In this document: positions 24,952 through 33,290 of the stretch, piece after piece | Position numbering within the stretch: position 1 is the stretch's first letter | Layout: each line of letters starts with the position of its first letter | NCBI GenBank assembly: GCA_023393115.1 | Contig: JAEWMS010000084.1 | Span: 25,758-89,757, forward strand | Direction: 5' to 3' | Length of the DNA stretch: 64,000 nt | Source: Bacillota bacterium | GTDB taxonomy: Bacteria; Bacillota; Clostridia; Acetivibrionales; DSM-1351 | Position numbers and translations under genes: made by a program | The notes under the pieces: model-generated | Told to the model about the DNA's origin: nothing | Databases searched by the model: none | Seen by the model: only the letters and a program-made list of their open reading frames with translations

Positions 24952-25866
24952 ATGAGAACAGTTATTGCAAAAGAAAGGCACGACGGTAAGAAAATTGATA
25001 AAGTTATCCGGGATTTCTTTCCCAACGTTGCCTCAGGTATGTTATTTAAAGCACTTCGGAAGAAGGATGTTAAAGTAAATGGAGCAAGAATTAAAGAGGA
25101 TTATACAGTATCCGAAGGAGATAAAATAGAAATATACATTGTTGATGATTATCTGCTTGGTAAAGATGATGAAGGCTATTCAATAGTTTACGAAGACAAT
25201 AATATTATGGTGGTAAATAAGGCGTCGGGAATTCCTGTTCATCCCGACAGAAATCAAAGTGAAGCAACTCTAATAGACAAGCTTCAGAAAACCTATGGAG
25301 CTGAACTATCCTTATGCCACAGGCTGGACAGGAATACGAGCGGTCTTGTGATTCTTGCAAAAAACAGTACTTCACTGGAAATTATGTTTGAAAAAATAAA
25401 AGATAGAGAGATAAGCAAATTCTATACCTGCATTGTTTCAGGAGTTATGGCTAAGCGACAGGCAGAGCTGGTTGACTTTCTGGAGAAAAATGATAGGATC
25501 AGCAAAGTTTTTATTACTGATTTTAAAACTAAGGATTCATTAGAGATAATTACACGCTACAGAGTGTTAAAAACTCTTGAAAACCTTAGTATGCTTGAGG
25601 TTGAACTTGTAACGGGGAGAACCCACCAGATACGCGCACATCTAGCCTTTTACGGTCATCCCATAATCGGCGACGGAAAATATGGCAGAAATGTTGAAAA
25701 CAAGCAGTATAATGCCAAATACCAACTGCTGTGTGCAAGCCGCCTAACCTTTGACTTTGATACTTCTGCAGGACACCTAAATTATCTCAAGGGTAAAACC
25801 ATTTCAATTGAACCCCCATTCAAGCTTGAAACCTTGGTTAGTTTAAAGAAAACAAACAGACCTTAA
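24952..25866 (+). CDS. RluA-family 23S rRNA pseudouridine synthase
   Basis: A 304-residue enzyme that isomerises uridine in RNA. Residues 1-65 form an S4-like RNA-binding domain; the catalytic domain has the HRLDRNTSGLVILAK motif with the catalytic Asp, and the VTGRTHQIRAHLA motif. Length fits the RluC/RluD group. GGAGAG precedes the ATG, 26 bp after the fusion gene, so the two may be co-transcribed. The target uridine cannot be told from sequence. Confidence 0.92.
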   Translation: MRTVIAKERHDGKKIDKVIRDFFPNVASGMLFKALRKKDVKVNGARIKEDYTVSEGDKIEIYIVDDYLLGKDDEGYSIVYEDNNIMVVNKASGIPVHPDRNQSEATLIDKLQKTYGAELSLCHRLDRNTSGLVILAKNSTSLEIMFEKIKDREISKFYTCIVSGVMAKRQAELVDFLEKNDRISKVFITDFKTKDSLEIITRYRVLKTLENLSMLEVELVTGRTHQIRAHLAFYGHPIIGDGKYGRNVENKQYNAKYQLLCASRLTFDFDTSAGHLNYLKGKTISIEPPFKLETLVSLKKTNRP

Positions 25867-25874
25867 TCATAACG

Positions 25875-25911
25875 GTAAAAGGCTGCAGTCTGATAAACTG
25901 CAGCCTTTTAC
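25875..25911. terminator. Bidirectional intrinsic terminator
   Basis: GTAAAAGGCTGCAGT and ACTGCAGCCTTTTAC are perfect 15-bp arms around CTGATAA, midway between the convergent RluA and SH3/CAP genes. Confidence 0.85.
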
Positions 25912-25925
25912 TTATGATATCCATG

Positions 25926-26786
25926 TTACTTTTTAATGAACAATTGAACAAACAACTTACCATAGGTGGGACTTTCAGCAATACCTATACCCGTGTAAGT
26001 GAATTTGTCATTGTATATGTTGTTGCCATCCTCTTTCAGCCATGCCTTTACTACCTTTTCAGCAGACTGGTTTCCGGCAATATTCTCTCCGGCGGTAGTA
26101 AATTTGACACCGTACTTTTTCATCATATCAAAGGGTGTACCGTAATATTTTGAGGTATGACTGAAATAGTTGTTATCTTTCATATCCTTTGCCTTGAGTC
26201 TAGCGATTTTAACCAAGTCTGCATCAAATTGCAGTGGTTTTAATCCTTCCTCTTCCCTTGACTTATTGACAAGATCAAATAGTGCCTGTTCATCCTTGTT
26301 TATATCCTTAACCTCCTGTACCACTGTAGCTTTAGTAGTAATATTCGCTGAAGACACCGTATTGGTTTTATTTGATGCAGTAGATTTCGACTCGGTCTTG
26401 TTATTTTTTGTAGAAGTACCGGTACTCTTGTTTGGTGTCATTACTTGCTTGGCGCTTGTAGTACTCTTTGGCTTATCCAGCTTTAGATAATGTGAAGATA
26501 CTGCCCCTACATTACCGGTTCCGCCTGCGTATACAGCGTACCAGTCTCCCAGTTTCCCCATAACCGTTACCTTTTGATCTTTTTTAAGCTTACATATTAT
26601 ATCGAATGTAGTTGCGGGACCGGTACGCAAATTAACCCCATTTGCCGTAATTACTCCCGAACTGCTTTCCACCTTTTGATAAACCTCTGAAGCCGTAGCG
26701 ATATATTGCTCACTGCTAACAGGTACAAATACCAACATCATAGCCAAAACGGCTGTTGTTATAATAAAGACTTTATTTCTTTTCAT
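25926..26786 (-). CDS. Secreted SH3-domain CAP/SCP protein (YkwD-like)
   Basis: A 286-residue exported protein. It has a signal peptide (MKRNK then a hydrophobic core), an SH3_3 domain (about 45-110; NGVNLRTGPATTFDIICK) expected to bind cell wall, a Ser/Thr/Lys/Asn-rich linker, and a C-terminal CAP domain (about 170-286; LFDLVNKSREEEGLKPL, FSHTSKYYGTPFDMM, AGENIAG). The usual GHRxNIL segment reads GNNIYND here, so the family His of that motif is absent. ATG at 26786 follows GGAGGGG. CAP proteins of this type occur in spore and vegetative envelopes; the substrate is unknown. Confidence 0.87.
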   Translation of the reverse strand: MKRNKVFIITTAVLAMMLVFVPVSSEQYIATASEVYQKVESSSGVITANGVNLRTGPATTFDIICKLKKDQKVTVMGKLGDWYAVYAGGTGNVGAVSSHYLKLDKPKSTTSAKQVMTPNKSTGTSTKNNKTESKSTASNKTNTVSSANITTKATVVQEVKDINKDEQALFDLVNKSREEEGLKPLQFDADLVKIARLKAKDMKDNNYFSHTSKYYGTPFDMMKKYGVKFTTAGENIAGNQSAEKVVKAWLKEDGNNIYNDKFTYTGIGIAESPTYGKLFVQLFIKK

Positions 26787-26949
26787 AAAACCCCTCCTCG
26801 TATATAGCAAAGTGTTATTTATGTCCACTAAATTTTTCCAAGGTCAACCTCTAATGGATAAACAACCCATATACCAGTATTATTGACAGGTTTTATGAAT
26901 TTATTTACATTTTCTGAGAAAAAGTCTTCAAATAATTATTCAAAAATAA

Positions 26950-27266
26950 AGGGTCCGTTACAAGGCATAAATTTAATGATCAACTTCATAAAGTTACACT
27001 TCCGTACAAACTTACCTAAATGGGTAGCTCACAAGATATTTGTTGAATTTGTAATGGCTCATCATAGTTAATTTTACCGTCGCTTACAACAGCATCCATG
27101 CTTAATTGTTTCGCTAAAACCTACATCGTATAGGTTTTACGGAAAAATTTCCTATTCTCACCAACAGATTCAAACAAATATCTTTAACCAAGCTTCCCAT
27201 TTAGGTAAGTTGTACTCGCGTGCAAAAGTTAATATATTAAATCAACTTTGTTTTGTAACGGACCCT
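26950..27266. repeat. 317-bp fold-back element with 14-bp perfect terminal inverted repeats
   Basis: The ends are AGGGTCCGTTACAA (26950-26963) and its exact complement (27253-27266). About 55 bp inside each end, both arms carry ACTTACCTAAATGGG (27010-27024 and inverted 27196-27210), then a shared GATATTTGTT stretch. The middle has an AAAACCTA/TAGGTTTT hairpin (27117-27139). No transposase is encoded and no clear target duplication is visible. It occupies most of the 535-bp gap between the CAP gene and proS; the flanking left part (26787-26949) shows nothing else. Best read as a MITE-like, non-autonomous transposon relic. Confidence 0.75.
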
Positions 27267-27321
27267 ACAAGTTCGGCTAATATTTTTAACCCAGACTCTT
27301 ACAAAATTATTAAACTAATAT

Positions 27322-28758
27322 TTAATATGCTTTTCCCCAGTAAACCATAGTCTTGGCAGGTTTTCCGCAGCACATACACTTATCTGACAGCTGTTCCTGC
27401 TCAAATGGCATACATCGTGCAGTAGCACCGGTTTTCTCCTTAACCAGGTCCTCGCAGTCCTGTTCACCACACCACATAGCTTTAACAAAACCGGGAGTAT
27501 TGTTTATGACTTGTTCAAATTCCTCAAGACTAGCTGCGGTATAAGTTTTCTTATCTCTCATTTCTCTTGCTCTTTCAAGGAGCGATTTTTGAATATCCGC
27601 CAGCAGCTTTTCAACAGTCTCCTCCAGATTGTCCATAGAAGTGAATACCTTTTCTCTTGTATCCCTTCTTACAAGTACAACCTGATTTTTTTCAATATCT
27701 TTCGGTCCCACTTCAAGACGCAGAGGAACTCCCTTCATTTCGTATTCTGCAAATTTCCAACCAGGCATTTTATCACTGTCATCAATCTTTACTCTGAATT
27801 TAGCTGATAGATTGTTCAACAGCTCGTTAGCCTTTTCTAAAACACCCTCTTTGTGTTGAGATACAGGAATTATCACCAATTGTATCGGTGCAACAGCAGG
27901 CGGTAATACAAGTCCGCTGTCATCACCGTGTACCATTATTATGGCACCAATAAGACGTGTGGTTACTCCCCATGAGGTTTGATGTACATACTGAAGCTGA
28001 TTGTTTTTGTCTGTATATTGAATTTCAAAGGCTCTGGCAAAACCATCTCCAAAGTTATGGGATGTGCCGGACTGCAATGCCTTGCCGTCATGCATCAAAC
28101 TTTCAATAGTATAGGTGGCTTTAGCACCAGCGAACTTTTCTTTATCTGTTTTTCTTCCCTTTATTACAGGGATGGCAAGAACATTTTCACAAACATCAGC
28201 ATATACATTGAGCATCTTTATTGTTTCTTCCTGAGCCTCTTCGGCTGTAGCATGTGCTGTGTGACCTTCCTGCCACAAGAACTCCAGAGTTCTGAGGAAA
28301 GGTCTTGTGGTCTTTTCCCATCTCACAACAGAGCACCATTGATTATATAATTTGGGTAGATCTCTGTAAGAGTGCACTATATTAGCATAATGTTCGCAAA
28401 ACAAGGTCTCTGAAGTAGGCCTTACGCATAATCTCTCAGTAAGCTTTTCATCACCGCCGTGCGTTACCCATGCAACCTCTGGGGCAAAACCTTCAACATG
28501 TTCTTTTTCCTTTAAAAGCAAGCTCTCCGGTATAAACATTGGCATATATACATTTTCATGCCCTGTAGCTTTAAATCTTGAATCCAAAGCCTTCTGAAGG
28601 TTTTCCCAAATAGCGTAGCCATAAGGCTTAATAATCATACAACCACGAACACTTGAGTAATCTACCAGTTCTGCTTTTTTTATAACATCGGTATACCACT
28701 GTGCAAAGTCATCATTCATCGAGGTAATGGCTTCAACTAATTTCTTTTCTTTAGACAT
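27322..28758 (-). CDS. proS: Prolyl-tRNA synthetase (archaeal/eukaryotic type)
   Basis: A 478-residue class II synthetase charging tRNA-Pro. It has the short architecture without the inserted editing domain: catalytic core (YMPMFIPESLL, RPTSETLFCEHYANIV, TRPFLRTLEFLWQEGHTAHAT), anticodon-binding domain from about 285, and a C-terminal zinc-binding extension with Cys pairs (CGEQDC, CMCCGKP) ending in Tyr. This is the second ProRS type found in many clostridia. It diverges from the ispF-like gene with back-to-back promoters. No T-box leader was seen. Confidence 0.96.
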   Translation of the reverse strand: MSKEKKLVEAITSMNDDFAQWYTDVIKKAELVDYSSVRGCMIIKPYGYAIWENLQKALDSRFKATGHENVYMPMFIPESLLLKEKEHVEGFAPEVAWVTHGGDEKLTERLCVRPTSETLFCEHYANIVHSYRDLPKLYNQWCSVVRWEKTTRPFLRTLEFLWQEGHTAHATAEEAQEETIKMLNVYADVCENVLAIPVIKGRKTDKEKFAGAKATYTIESLMHDGKALQSGTSHNFGDGFARAFEIQYTDKNNQLQYVHQTSWGVTTRLIGAIIMVHGDDSGLVLPPAVAPIQLVIIPVSQHKEGVLEKANELLNNLSAKFRVKIDDSDKMPGWKFAEYEMKGVPLRLEVGPKDIEKNQVVLVRRDTREKVFTSMDNLEETVEKLLADIQKSLLERAREMRDKKTYTAASLEEFEQVINNTPGFVKAMWCGEQDCEDLVKEKTGATARCMPFEQEQLSDKCMCCGKPAKTMVYWGKAY

Positions 28759-28846
28759 TTAAAACTCCATTTCCGGCAAAAAGCCAAATGAATAATATAT
28801 TAATAATAATTGTAAATTACATTCTATTTTCGACACCAACTTATAT

Positions 28847-28875
28847 TATATAATATATGTAACAGGTAATGTCAA
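28847..28875 (-). promoter_or_regulatory. Sigma-A promoter of proS
   Basis: Minus strand TTGACA (28870-28875), 17-nt spacer, TATATA (28847-28852); leader of about 80 nt. Confidence 0.6.
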
Positions 28876-28880
28876 TACAC

Positions 28881-28909
28881 TTGAAGTGGCAGAATAGGTA
28901 TAATATAAT
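28881..28909 (+). promoter_or_regulatory. Sigma-A promoter of the ispF-like gene
   Basis: TTGAAG (28881-28886), 17-nt spacer, TATAAT (28904-28909). Its -35 box lies five bases from that of proS, so the two divergent promoters may interfere. Confidence 0.65.
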
Positions 28910-28956
28910 GTGAATGGCTGAATGAAGTTTTTACTATAATTAAAGGAGAGCTATTG

Positions 28957-29427
28957 ATGAAAGTTGGGATTGGTCAGGACAGTCATAAATTTGACTTTGA
29001 AAATAAAAATAAAAAATTTGTTTTGGGCGGAGTTTATTTTGAAGGTATAACTCCTTTATCAGGAAACAGTGATGCCGATGTCGTTCTGCACGCCTTAACA
29101 AATGCTGTTTCAGGAGTAACCTGTGTTAATATCCTTGGTAGAAAAGCAGACGAAATGTGTTTAAAAAAAGGTATCACAGACAGCGCTGAATACCTAAAAG
29201 AGGCCTTAAAGTATCTTGTGGACGTTAAAATTGTTCATGTATCAATTTCAATAGAATGTTCATATCCCAGAATCACTCCTAAAATACCTGAAATGAGGAG
29301 AGTTATTTCAAAGCTTCTGAGTATTCCTGAAAACAGTGTAGGAATAACCGCCACCTCTGGTGAGGGTCTGACTCAGTTTGGTCAGGGGCAGGGGATTCAG
29401 GCTTTTTGTATAGTCACTGCTTTATAG
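28957..29427 (+). CDS. ispF: Divergent IspF-like cyclodiphosphate synthase
   Basis: A 156-residue IspF-fold protein; IspF makes 2-C-methyl-D-erythritol 2,4-cyclodiphosphate in non-mevalonate isoprenoid synthesis. Metal ligands D8, H10 and H45 are present, and E in ATSGEGL near the end matches the late catalytic Glu. Divergence: the active-site His of the usual G/A-H-S-D motif is N37, the Asp of L-T-D-A is N49, and the usual G-D-I-G-x-x-F-P-D-T-D loop is absent (NILGRKADEMC). It may be a clostridial variant or a paralogue with another role. GGAGAG precedes ATG 28957. It converges on ispD. Confidence 0.72.
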   Translation: MKVGIGQDSHKFDFENKNKKFVLGGVYFEGITPLSGNSDADVVLHALTNAVSGVTCVNILGRKADEMCLKKGITDSAEYLKEALKYLVDVKIVHVSISIECSYPRITPKIPEMRRVISKLLSIPENSVGITATSGEGLTQFGQGQGIQAFCIVTAL

Positions 29428-29435
29428 CAGTGACT
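29412..29435. terminator. Hairpin between convergent ispF-like and ispD genes
   Basis: AGTCACTGC and GCAGTGACT pair perfectly (9 bp) around TTTATA and span the ispF-like stop codon. No T run follows, so termination is uncertain. Confidence 0.4.
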
Positions 29436-29444
29436 CCAAGTTAA

Positions 29445-30155
29445 TCATAAGCCAGCCAGTATAGCTTCTCCAATAATAATATCCTCAGGAGTTGTAATTT
29501 TAATATTCTTATAGCTCCCCTCAACTATTTTCACGGGGATACCCATTTTTTCTACAAGCACCATATCATCTGTACCGATATAATTATTTCTGATTGCTTC
29601 TTCATGGGCTTTCATTATTATCCGGTAATCAAAACTCTGAGGCGTCTGTATACTCCAAAGATTGTTTCTGTCAGGTGTTGAGGATACAAATCCTTCGGAA
29701 TTTGAAATTTTTACGGTATCTTTTAATTTAACTCCTACACCGCATGCCCGGTAGTTTCTGGCGTTTTCAATGCTTTCAACAATATTTTGAATAGATACAA
29801 AGGGTCTGGCTCCATCGTGAATCAAAACTATCCCACATTTATCATTAACTGCGCAAAGACCTTTATATACAGAATTCTGGCGTTCTGCACCTCCGCTGAC
29901 CAGCGTTTTCACCTTACTTAAACCATATCTATCTATAATATTACTCTTGCAGAATTGTATGTCTTCTTCGTTTACAACTACCACAATTTCGTCAACTTGA
30001 CCGCACTCCTGGAAGGCTGCTATGGTTCTGGCAAGAACAGGCATCCCACCAAGTTCAATATATTGCTTGTTTATGTTCGAATTCATTCTGGTACCTTTTC
30101 CTGCTGCGGTAATAACAGCTGAAACGTTTCCCGACACTCTTTTGTCATCTATCAT
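29445..30155 (-). CDS. ispD: 2-C-methyl-D-erythritol 4-phosphate cytidylyltransferase
   Basis: A 236-residue CTP transferase of the non-mevalonate pathway. Motifs: AVITAAGKGTRMNSNINKQY (CTP site), GAERQNSVYKGL, LIHDGARPFVS, and GTDDMVLVEKMG. Length is typical. The ribosome site is weak (AAGGA 13 bases upstream). It follows yacL on the same strand with 100 bp between, a gap made of short GTGAATA-like repeats. The yacL-ispD pairing matches the common Firmicutes order. Confidence 0.94.
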   Translation of the reverse strand: MIDDKRVSGNVSAVITAAGKGTRMNSNINKQYIELGGMPVLARTIAAFQECGQVDEIVVVVNEEDIQFCKSNIIDRYGLSKVKTLVSGGAERQNSVYKGLCAVNDKCGIVLIHDGARPFVSIQNIVESIENARNYRACGVGVKLKDTVKISNSEGFVSSTPDRNNLWSIQTPQSFDYRIIMKAHEEAIRNNYIGTDDMVLVEKMGIPVKIVEGSYKNIKITTPEDIIIGEAILAGL

Positions 30156-30255
30156 AACTGTTCACTTTTCCTTATTCACTATTCACTGTTATAGTAAATT
30201 CAGCTGACGTAAGTCGGCTTACCTTAACTCTTCTCTTTTCACTCTTAACCCTTCA

Positions 30256-31293
30256 CTACTTATTGGGTTTAGCAAACACCATTCTTCCAGCTGAAGTCTG
30301 AAGAACACTGGTTACCATCACCGGGATTGATTCGCCGAGATATTTTCTTCCTCCTTCAATAACTATCATGGTACCATCATCAAGGAAGGCCACTCCCTGT
30401 CCTGCCTCCTTGCCATCCTTAACTACCTGGACATTCATTTCCTCACCGGGTAAGGCTATGGGTTTAACCGCATTTGCAAGTTCATTTATATTCAATACCT
30501 TAATTCCTTTTAATGCTGCCACCTTACTAAGATTATAGTCAATGGTAACAAGCTTGCCCTTAAGTTTTAATGCAGCTTTCATTAACATCTCGTCAGCTTC
30601 AAGATTATTATAATCAAACTCTTCTATTCTGACGGTATGGTTACTGTCTTTCTGAAGCAGGTTGAGGATATCCAGCCCTCTTCTTCCCCGAGCCCTTCTA
30701 AGGCTATCTGCAGAATCAGCTATATGGCGCAGTTCCTCTAAAACAAACGAGGGAATAACCAGTTCTCCCTCTACGAAACCTGCCGAGCATATTTCCAGAA
30801 TCCTGCCGTCAATAATTGTACTGGTATCTATAATTTTTGCCGAATTGGAACCACCCTTAGTGTCTTTAAACAAATCAAAAAAGTTCTCATTTCTTTTCCT
30901 AAGGGATAGTGCTACGCCGGAAAAGCTAAATAATACATTTAGTATTACTGCCAAGGGTACACCGATTATTTGAATTTTTATTATTGGAATACTTATGAGA
31001 TTGGCTACAATGAGTCCTACTATAAGACCTAAAACACCAAGCAGCATTTCAGAAAGTGTTATTGTTTGAATTGTACTCTCTATTTTATCAATAAAAACTC
31101 CAACAAATTCTATTATCTTTGAAGCCATGAAATAAAAAAGAGCGCAAAAAGCCAACGAAAACAGAACGAAAATCGATATTTTGAAATTTTCGCTCATTTT
31201 TATATCATTAATCATAAAAACTGTTCTTAATATTGTAAATCCGGTAACAGCACCTAGAATGGAAAAAGAAATTTTTATAATCCTGTTTAGCAC
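30256..31293 (-). CDS. yacL: PIN/TRAM-domain membrane protein YacL
   Basis: A 345-residue protein with four N-terminal membrane helices (about 8-30, 40-62, 80-105, 108-130), a PIN nuclease-fold domain (about 150-280; IIDTSTIIDGRI, VLEELRHIADS, TIDYNLSKVAAL with the acidic site residues) and a C-terminal TRAM RNA-binding domain (about 285-345). Function in the cell is not established; the domains suggest membrane-linked RNA processing. It sits between carD and ispD on one strand, as in many Firmicutes. Confidence 0.92.
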   Translation of the reverse strand: MLNRIIKISFSILGAVTGFTILRTVFMINDIKMSENFKISIFVLFSLAFCALFYFMASKIIEFVGVFIDKIESTIQTITLSEMLLGVLGLIVGLIVANLISIPIIKIQIIGVPLAVILNVLFSFSGVALSLRKRNENFFDLFKDTKGGSNSAKIIDTSTIIDGRILEICSAGFVEGELVIPSFVLEELRHIADSADSLRRARGRRGLDILNLLQKDSNHTVRIEEFDYNNLEADEMLMKAALKLKGKLVTIDYNLSKVAALKGIKVLNINELANAVKPIALPGEEMNVQVVKDGKEAGQGVAFLDDGTMIVIEGGRKYLGESIPVMVTSVLQTSAGRMVFAKPNK

Positions 31294-31319
31294 ATTAATT
31301 CTCCTTCAAAAGGTAATTT

Positions 31320-31799
31320 TCAGCCATAAAGGTATTCTTGAATTTTGTTCTCTACTTCATGCTGATCTAATCCTTTTGCAAGAACCAGTTCACTTATTAG
31401 AATCTGTTTTGCACTGGTTAGCATTTTTCTCTCACCAGTAGAGAGTCCTCTTTCTTTTTCTCTCTGCATTAGAGACCTGACCACATCTGCAACTTCAAAT
31501 ATATCTCCGCTTTTAATTTTCACCATGTTTTCTCTGTAACGTTTATTCCAGTTTGAGGAAAATTCATGGTTACCGCTTCCAAGTACATTGAAAACCTTAT
31601 CAGCTTCAGAAATGCTGATAACATCACGTATGCCGATATCGTTAACATTATTGGTAGGAATCATTACTTTTAAATCTCCAATAGGAATCTTCATAACATA
31701 ATAACTGCATTTCTTTCCAAGTATTTCCCGCTCTTCTATAGATTCAATAACTCCTGCACCATGCATAGGATATACAATTTTGTCTCCTACGTTATACAT
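31320..31799 (-). CDS. carD: CarD/CdnL-family RNA polymerase-binding regulator
   Basis: A 159-residue cytosolic protein. The N-terminal Tudor-like RNAP-interaction domain (MYNVGDKIVYPMHGAGVIE) binds the beta subunit; the helical C-terminal part contacts promoter DNA and stabilises open complexes, mainly at rRNA-type promoters. ATG at 31799 follows TTGGAGG; the longer MEV start is rejected. A perfect sigma-A promoter lies 260 nt upstream (32064-32092) and the leader holds a terminator-like hairpin, so expression may be attenuated. Then yacL and ispD follow on the same strand. Confidence 0.93.
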   Translation of the reverse strand: MYNVGDKIVYPMHGAGVIESIEEREILGKKCSYYVMKIPIGDLKVMIPTNNVNDIGIRDVISISEADKVFNVLGSGNHEFSSNWNKRYRENMVKIKSGDIFEVADVVRSLMQREKERGLSTGERKMLTSAKQILISELVLAKGLDQHEVENKIQEYLYG

Positions 31800-32000
31800 A
31801 GTAACCTCCAAATAACCAATGCAAATAATCTTTGTCTTTTGTATATCAACTAAGCAAATTAAAGCTAAGAATTAAGCAGTCACAGCTTTATTCCTGGTAA
31901 TAATTTGGAAATCCTTTCAATTTTAGGCTATGTACATATTGGACACCAGTAAGTGCTCAAATATTTTACGTAAATTGCTGCATTTTAATGGTGAAATACT

Positions 32001-32030
32001 AAAAACGCACCATACTTTTTGAGTGCGTTT
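32001..32030 (-). terminator. Terminator-like hairpin in the carD leader (gap 31800-32246)
   Basis: On the minus strand AAACGCAC and GTGCGTTT pair around a 12-nt loop, followed by TTTTTAG. It lies about 30 nt downstream of the predicted start of the 32064-32092 promoter, so it would release an RNA of about 60 nt or act as an attenuator. The rest of 31800-32000 shows no gene; 32031-32246 holds two divergent promoters. Confidence 0.5.
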
Positions 32031-32063
32031 ATGTGTCATTCCATATAGAGTTCTTATAGGACA

Positions 32064-32092
32064 AGTATACTACAAACCTCAGACCTTGTCAA
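32064..32092 (-). promoter_or_regulatory. Consensus sigma-A promoter upstream of carD
   Basis: Minus strand TTGACA (32087-32092), 17-nt spacer, TATACT (32064-32069). Both boxes are essentially ideal. Confidence 0.75.
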
Positions 32093-32183
32093 AATCTTAG
32101 AAAATATATTTATGTTTCATTTATGGTTTATTTAGTATAGTTTATTTTAGTTTTACATTTTATATTTAAATAATTGTTTTTAT

Positions 32184-32213
32184 TTGACAGTAACTCTGTA
32201 TTGAAAGTATAAT
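32184..32213 (+). promoter_or_regulatory. Sigma-A promoter of the 32247 gene
   Basis: TTGACA (32184-32189), 18-nt spacer, TATAAT (32208-32213), 34 nt before the ATG. Confidence 0.7.
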
Positions 32214-32246
32214 AAAACTAGACATCCGAATATTGAGGTGAACCGC

Positions 32247-32642
32247 ATGAAAGATATTCTTATTGATGATTTCCAATATACTGCTCAGGAATTGTTGGTT
32301 AGAAATAAAAGTATTCTTGATCTTATTACCAAGTATCAGGATTCAAATTCCAGAGTTAACAGAGCAATAATTAAGTCAGTTACTCAATGTGGCTGTCTGA
32401 CTATATCTGCACACAAACAGGAGATTCCCGAAGACGCAAGTTTTGATGAAATGAAAAACTCCGCAGATGCTCATGTAGATGGAACCCTGTGCGAAAACTG
32501 TAGAGATGCTATTGAAAGAGATATGGGCAGGAATGTATTTTACCTTGCATCCTTGTGTAATTCATTGGATTTAAACCTCTATGACATTATTTTAAAAGAA
32601 AACGATAGAATCCGAATGCTGGGAAAATACAATCTCAGATAA
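32247..32642 (+). CDS. Conserved clostridial protein, MazG-like in appearance
   Basis: A 131-residue soluble, mostly helical protein. It carries CGCLTI near the middle and a CENC pair (LCENCRDAIERD). The C-terminal NVFYLASLCNSLDLNLYDIILKE resembles the helix of MazG-type pyrophosphohydrolases, but the acidic metal-binding signature is not clear, so enzymatic activity is not claimed. ATG at 32247 follows GAGGTG; the upstream GTG overlaps it. It has its own consensus promoter and terminator and stands alone, divergent from carD. Confidence 0.7.
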   Translation: MKDILIDDFQYTAQELLVRNKSILDLITKYQDSNSRVNRAIIKSVTQCGCLTISAHKQEIPEDASFDEMKNSADAHVDGTLCENCRDAIERDMGRNVFYLASLCNSLDLNLYDIILKENDRIRMLGKYNLR

Positions 32643-32714
32643 TTTTATGTAGAATATTAATTCTGATATAATCACACCGGCGATAATTAAACCGGGTATA
32701 TTATGAGAACCAAT

Positions 32715-32746
32715 AGGCTGGCTATTTTGCCAGCCTTGATTTTTTG
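32715..32746 (+). terminator. Intrinsic terminator of the 32247 gene
   Basis: AGGCTGGC and GCCAGCCT pair around TATTTT, followed by TGATTTTTTG. Confidence 0.85.
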
Positions 32747-32804
32747 AGTAAAAGATTTTTCCTGATCAATTAAGTTTAAAGAGTATTATATAAGTTTATC
32801 ACCC

Positions 32805-33290
32805 TCAACCTTCAATAGAGTTATTTAGTTCCTTTTTCATGCAAACACTGTTTTCCATGCCTATATAAGGGGAGTAATTATCTATTACCTCATAACCTAG
32901 TTTTCTGTATAAACTGATAGCTTCCTTCTGTTTTAAGCCGGTTTCAAGGATGCAGCTTTTGTATTTCCTGCTTGAGGCCAGCTCTTCCAGTGTACTCACA
33001 ATGAGTTTAGCAAGGCCTTTTTGCCTGTACTCTTTCTTTACAAATATCCTCTTTAATTCAACGGTACTGCTATCATATTCCTTAAAGGCACCACAGGCTA
33101 CTGCCAAATCATCGGAATAAATAATTACAACATCCTTGATATAGTCAACTTTATTATGAGCACTATAAAAATTTTGTAAGTCTCCATTCCGTTCACCCAA
33201 ATCAATATCCAATAGAGCTATCAGATTAAGAAAATCTTCATTTTTACTATCAGATATTACAACTCTGAACTGGGTACTACAATTTTCCAT
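32805..33290 (-). CDS. GNAT-family N-acetyltransferase
   Basis: A 161-residue acetyl-CoA-dependent acetyltransferase fold. The acetyl-CoA loop is in FVKKEYRQKGLAKLIVSTL (R/Q-x-x-G-x-A/G motif), followed by ILETGLKQKEAISLYRKLGY typical of the C-terminal part of the fold. The acceptor is unknown. ATG at 33290 is set by GGAGG six bases upstream, at the end of a palindromic leader (33291-33419). It lies downstream of the nucleoside phosphorylase gene on the same strand and could be co-transcribed with it. Confidence 0.86.
   Translation of the reverse strand: MENCSTQFRVVISDSKNEDFLNLIALLDIDLGERNGDLQNFYSAHNKVDYIKDVVIIYSDDLAVACGAFKEYDSSTVELKRIFVKKEYRQKGLAKLIVSTLEELASSRKYKSCILETGLKQKEAISLYRKLGYEVIDNYSPYIGMENSVCMKKELNNSIEG

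Noticed and set aside
28759..28846. T-box leader for proS
   Set aside because: The leader is only about 80 nt, and no T-box sequence (AGGGTGGNACCGCG-like) or specifier stem is present.
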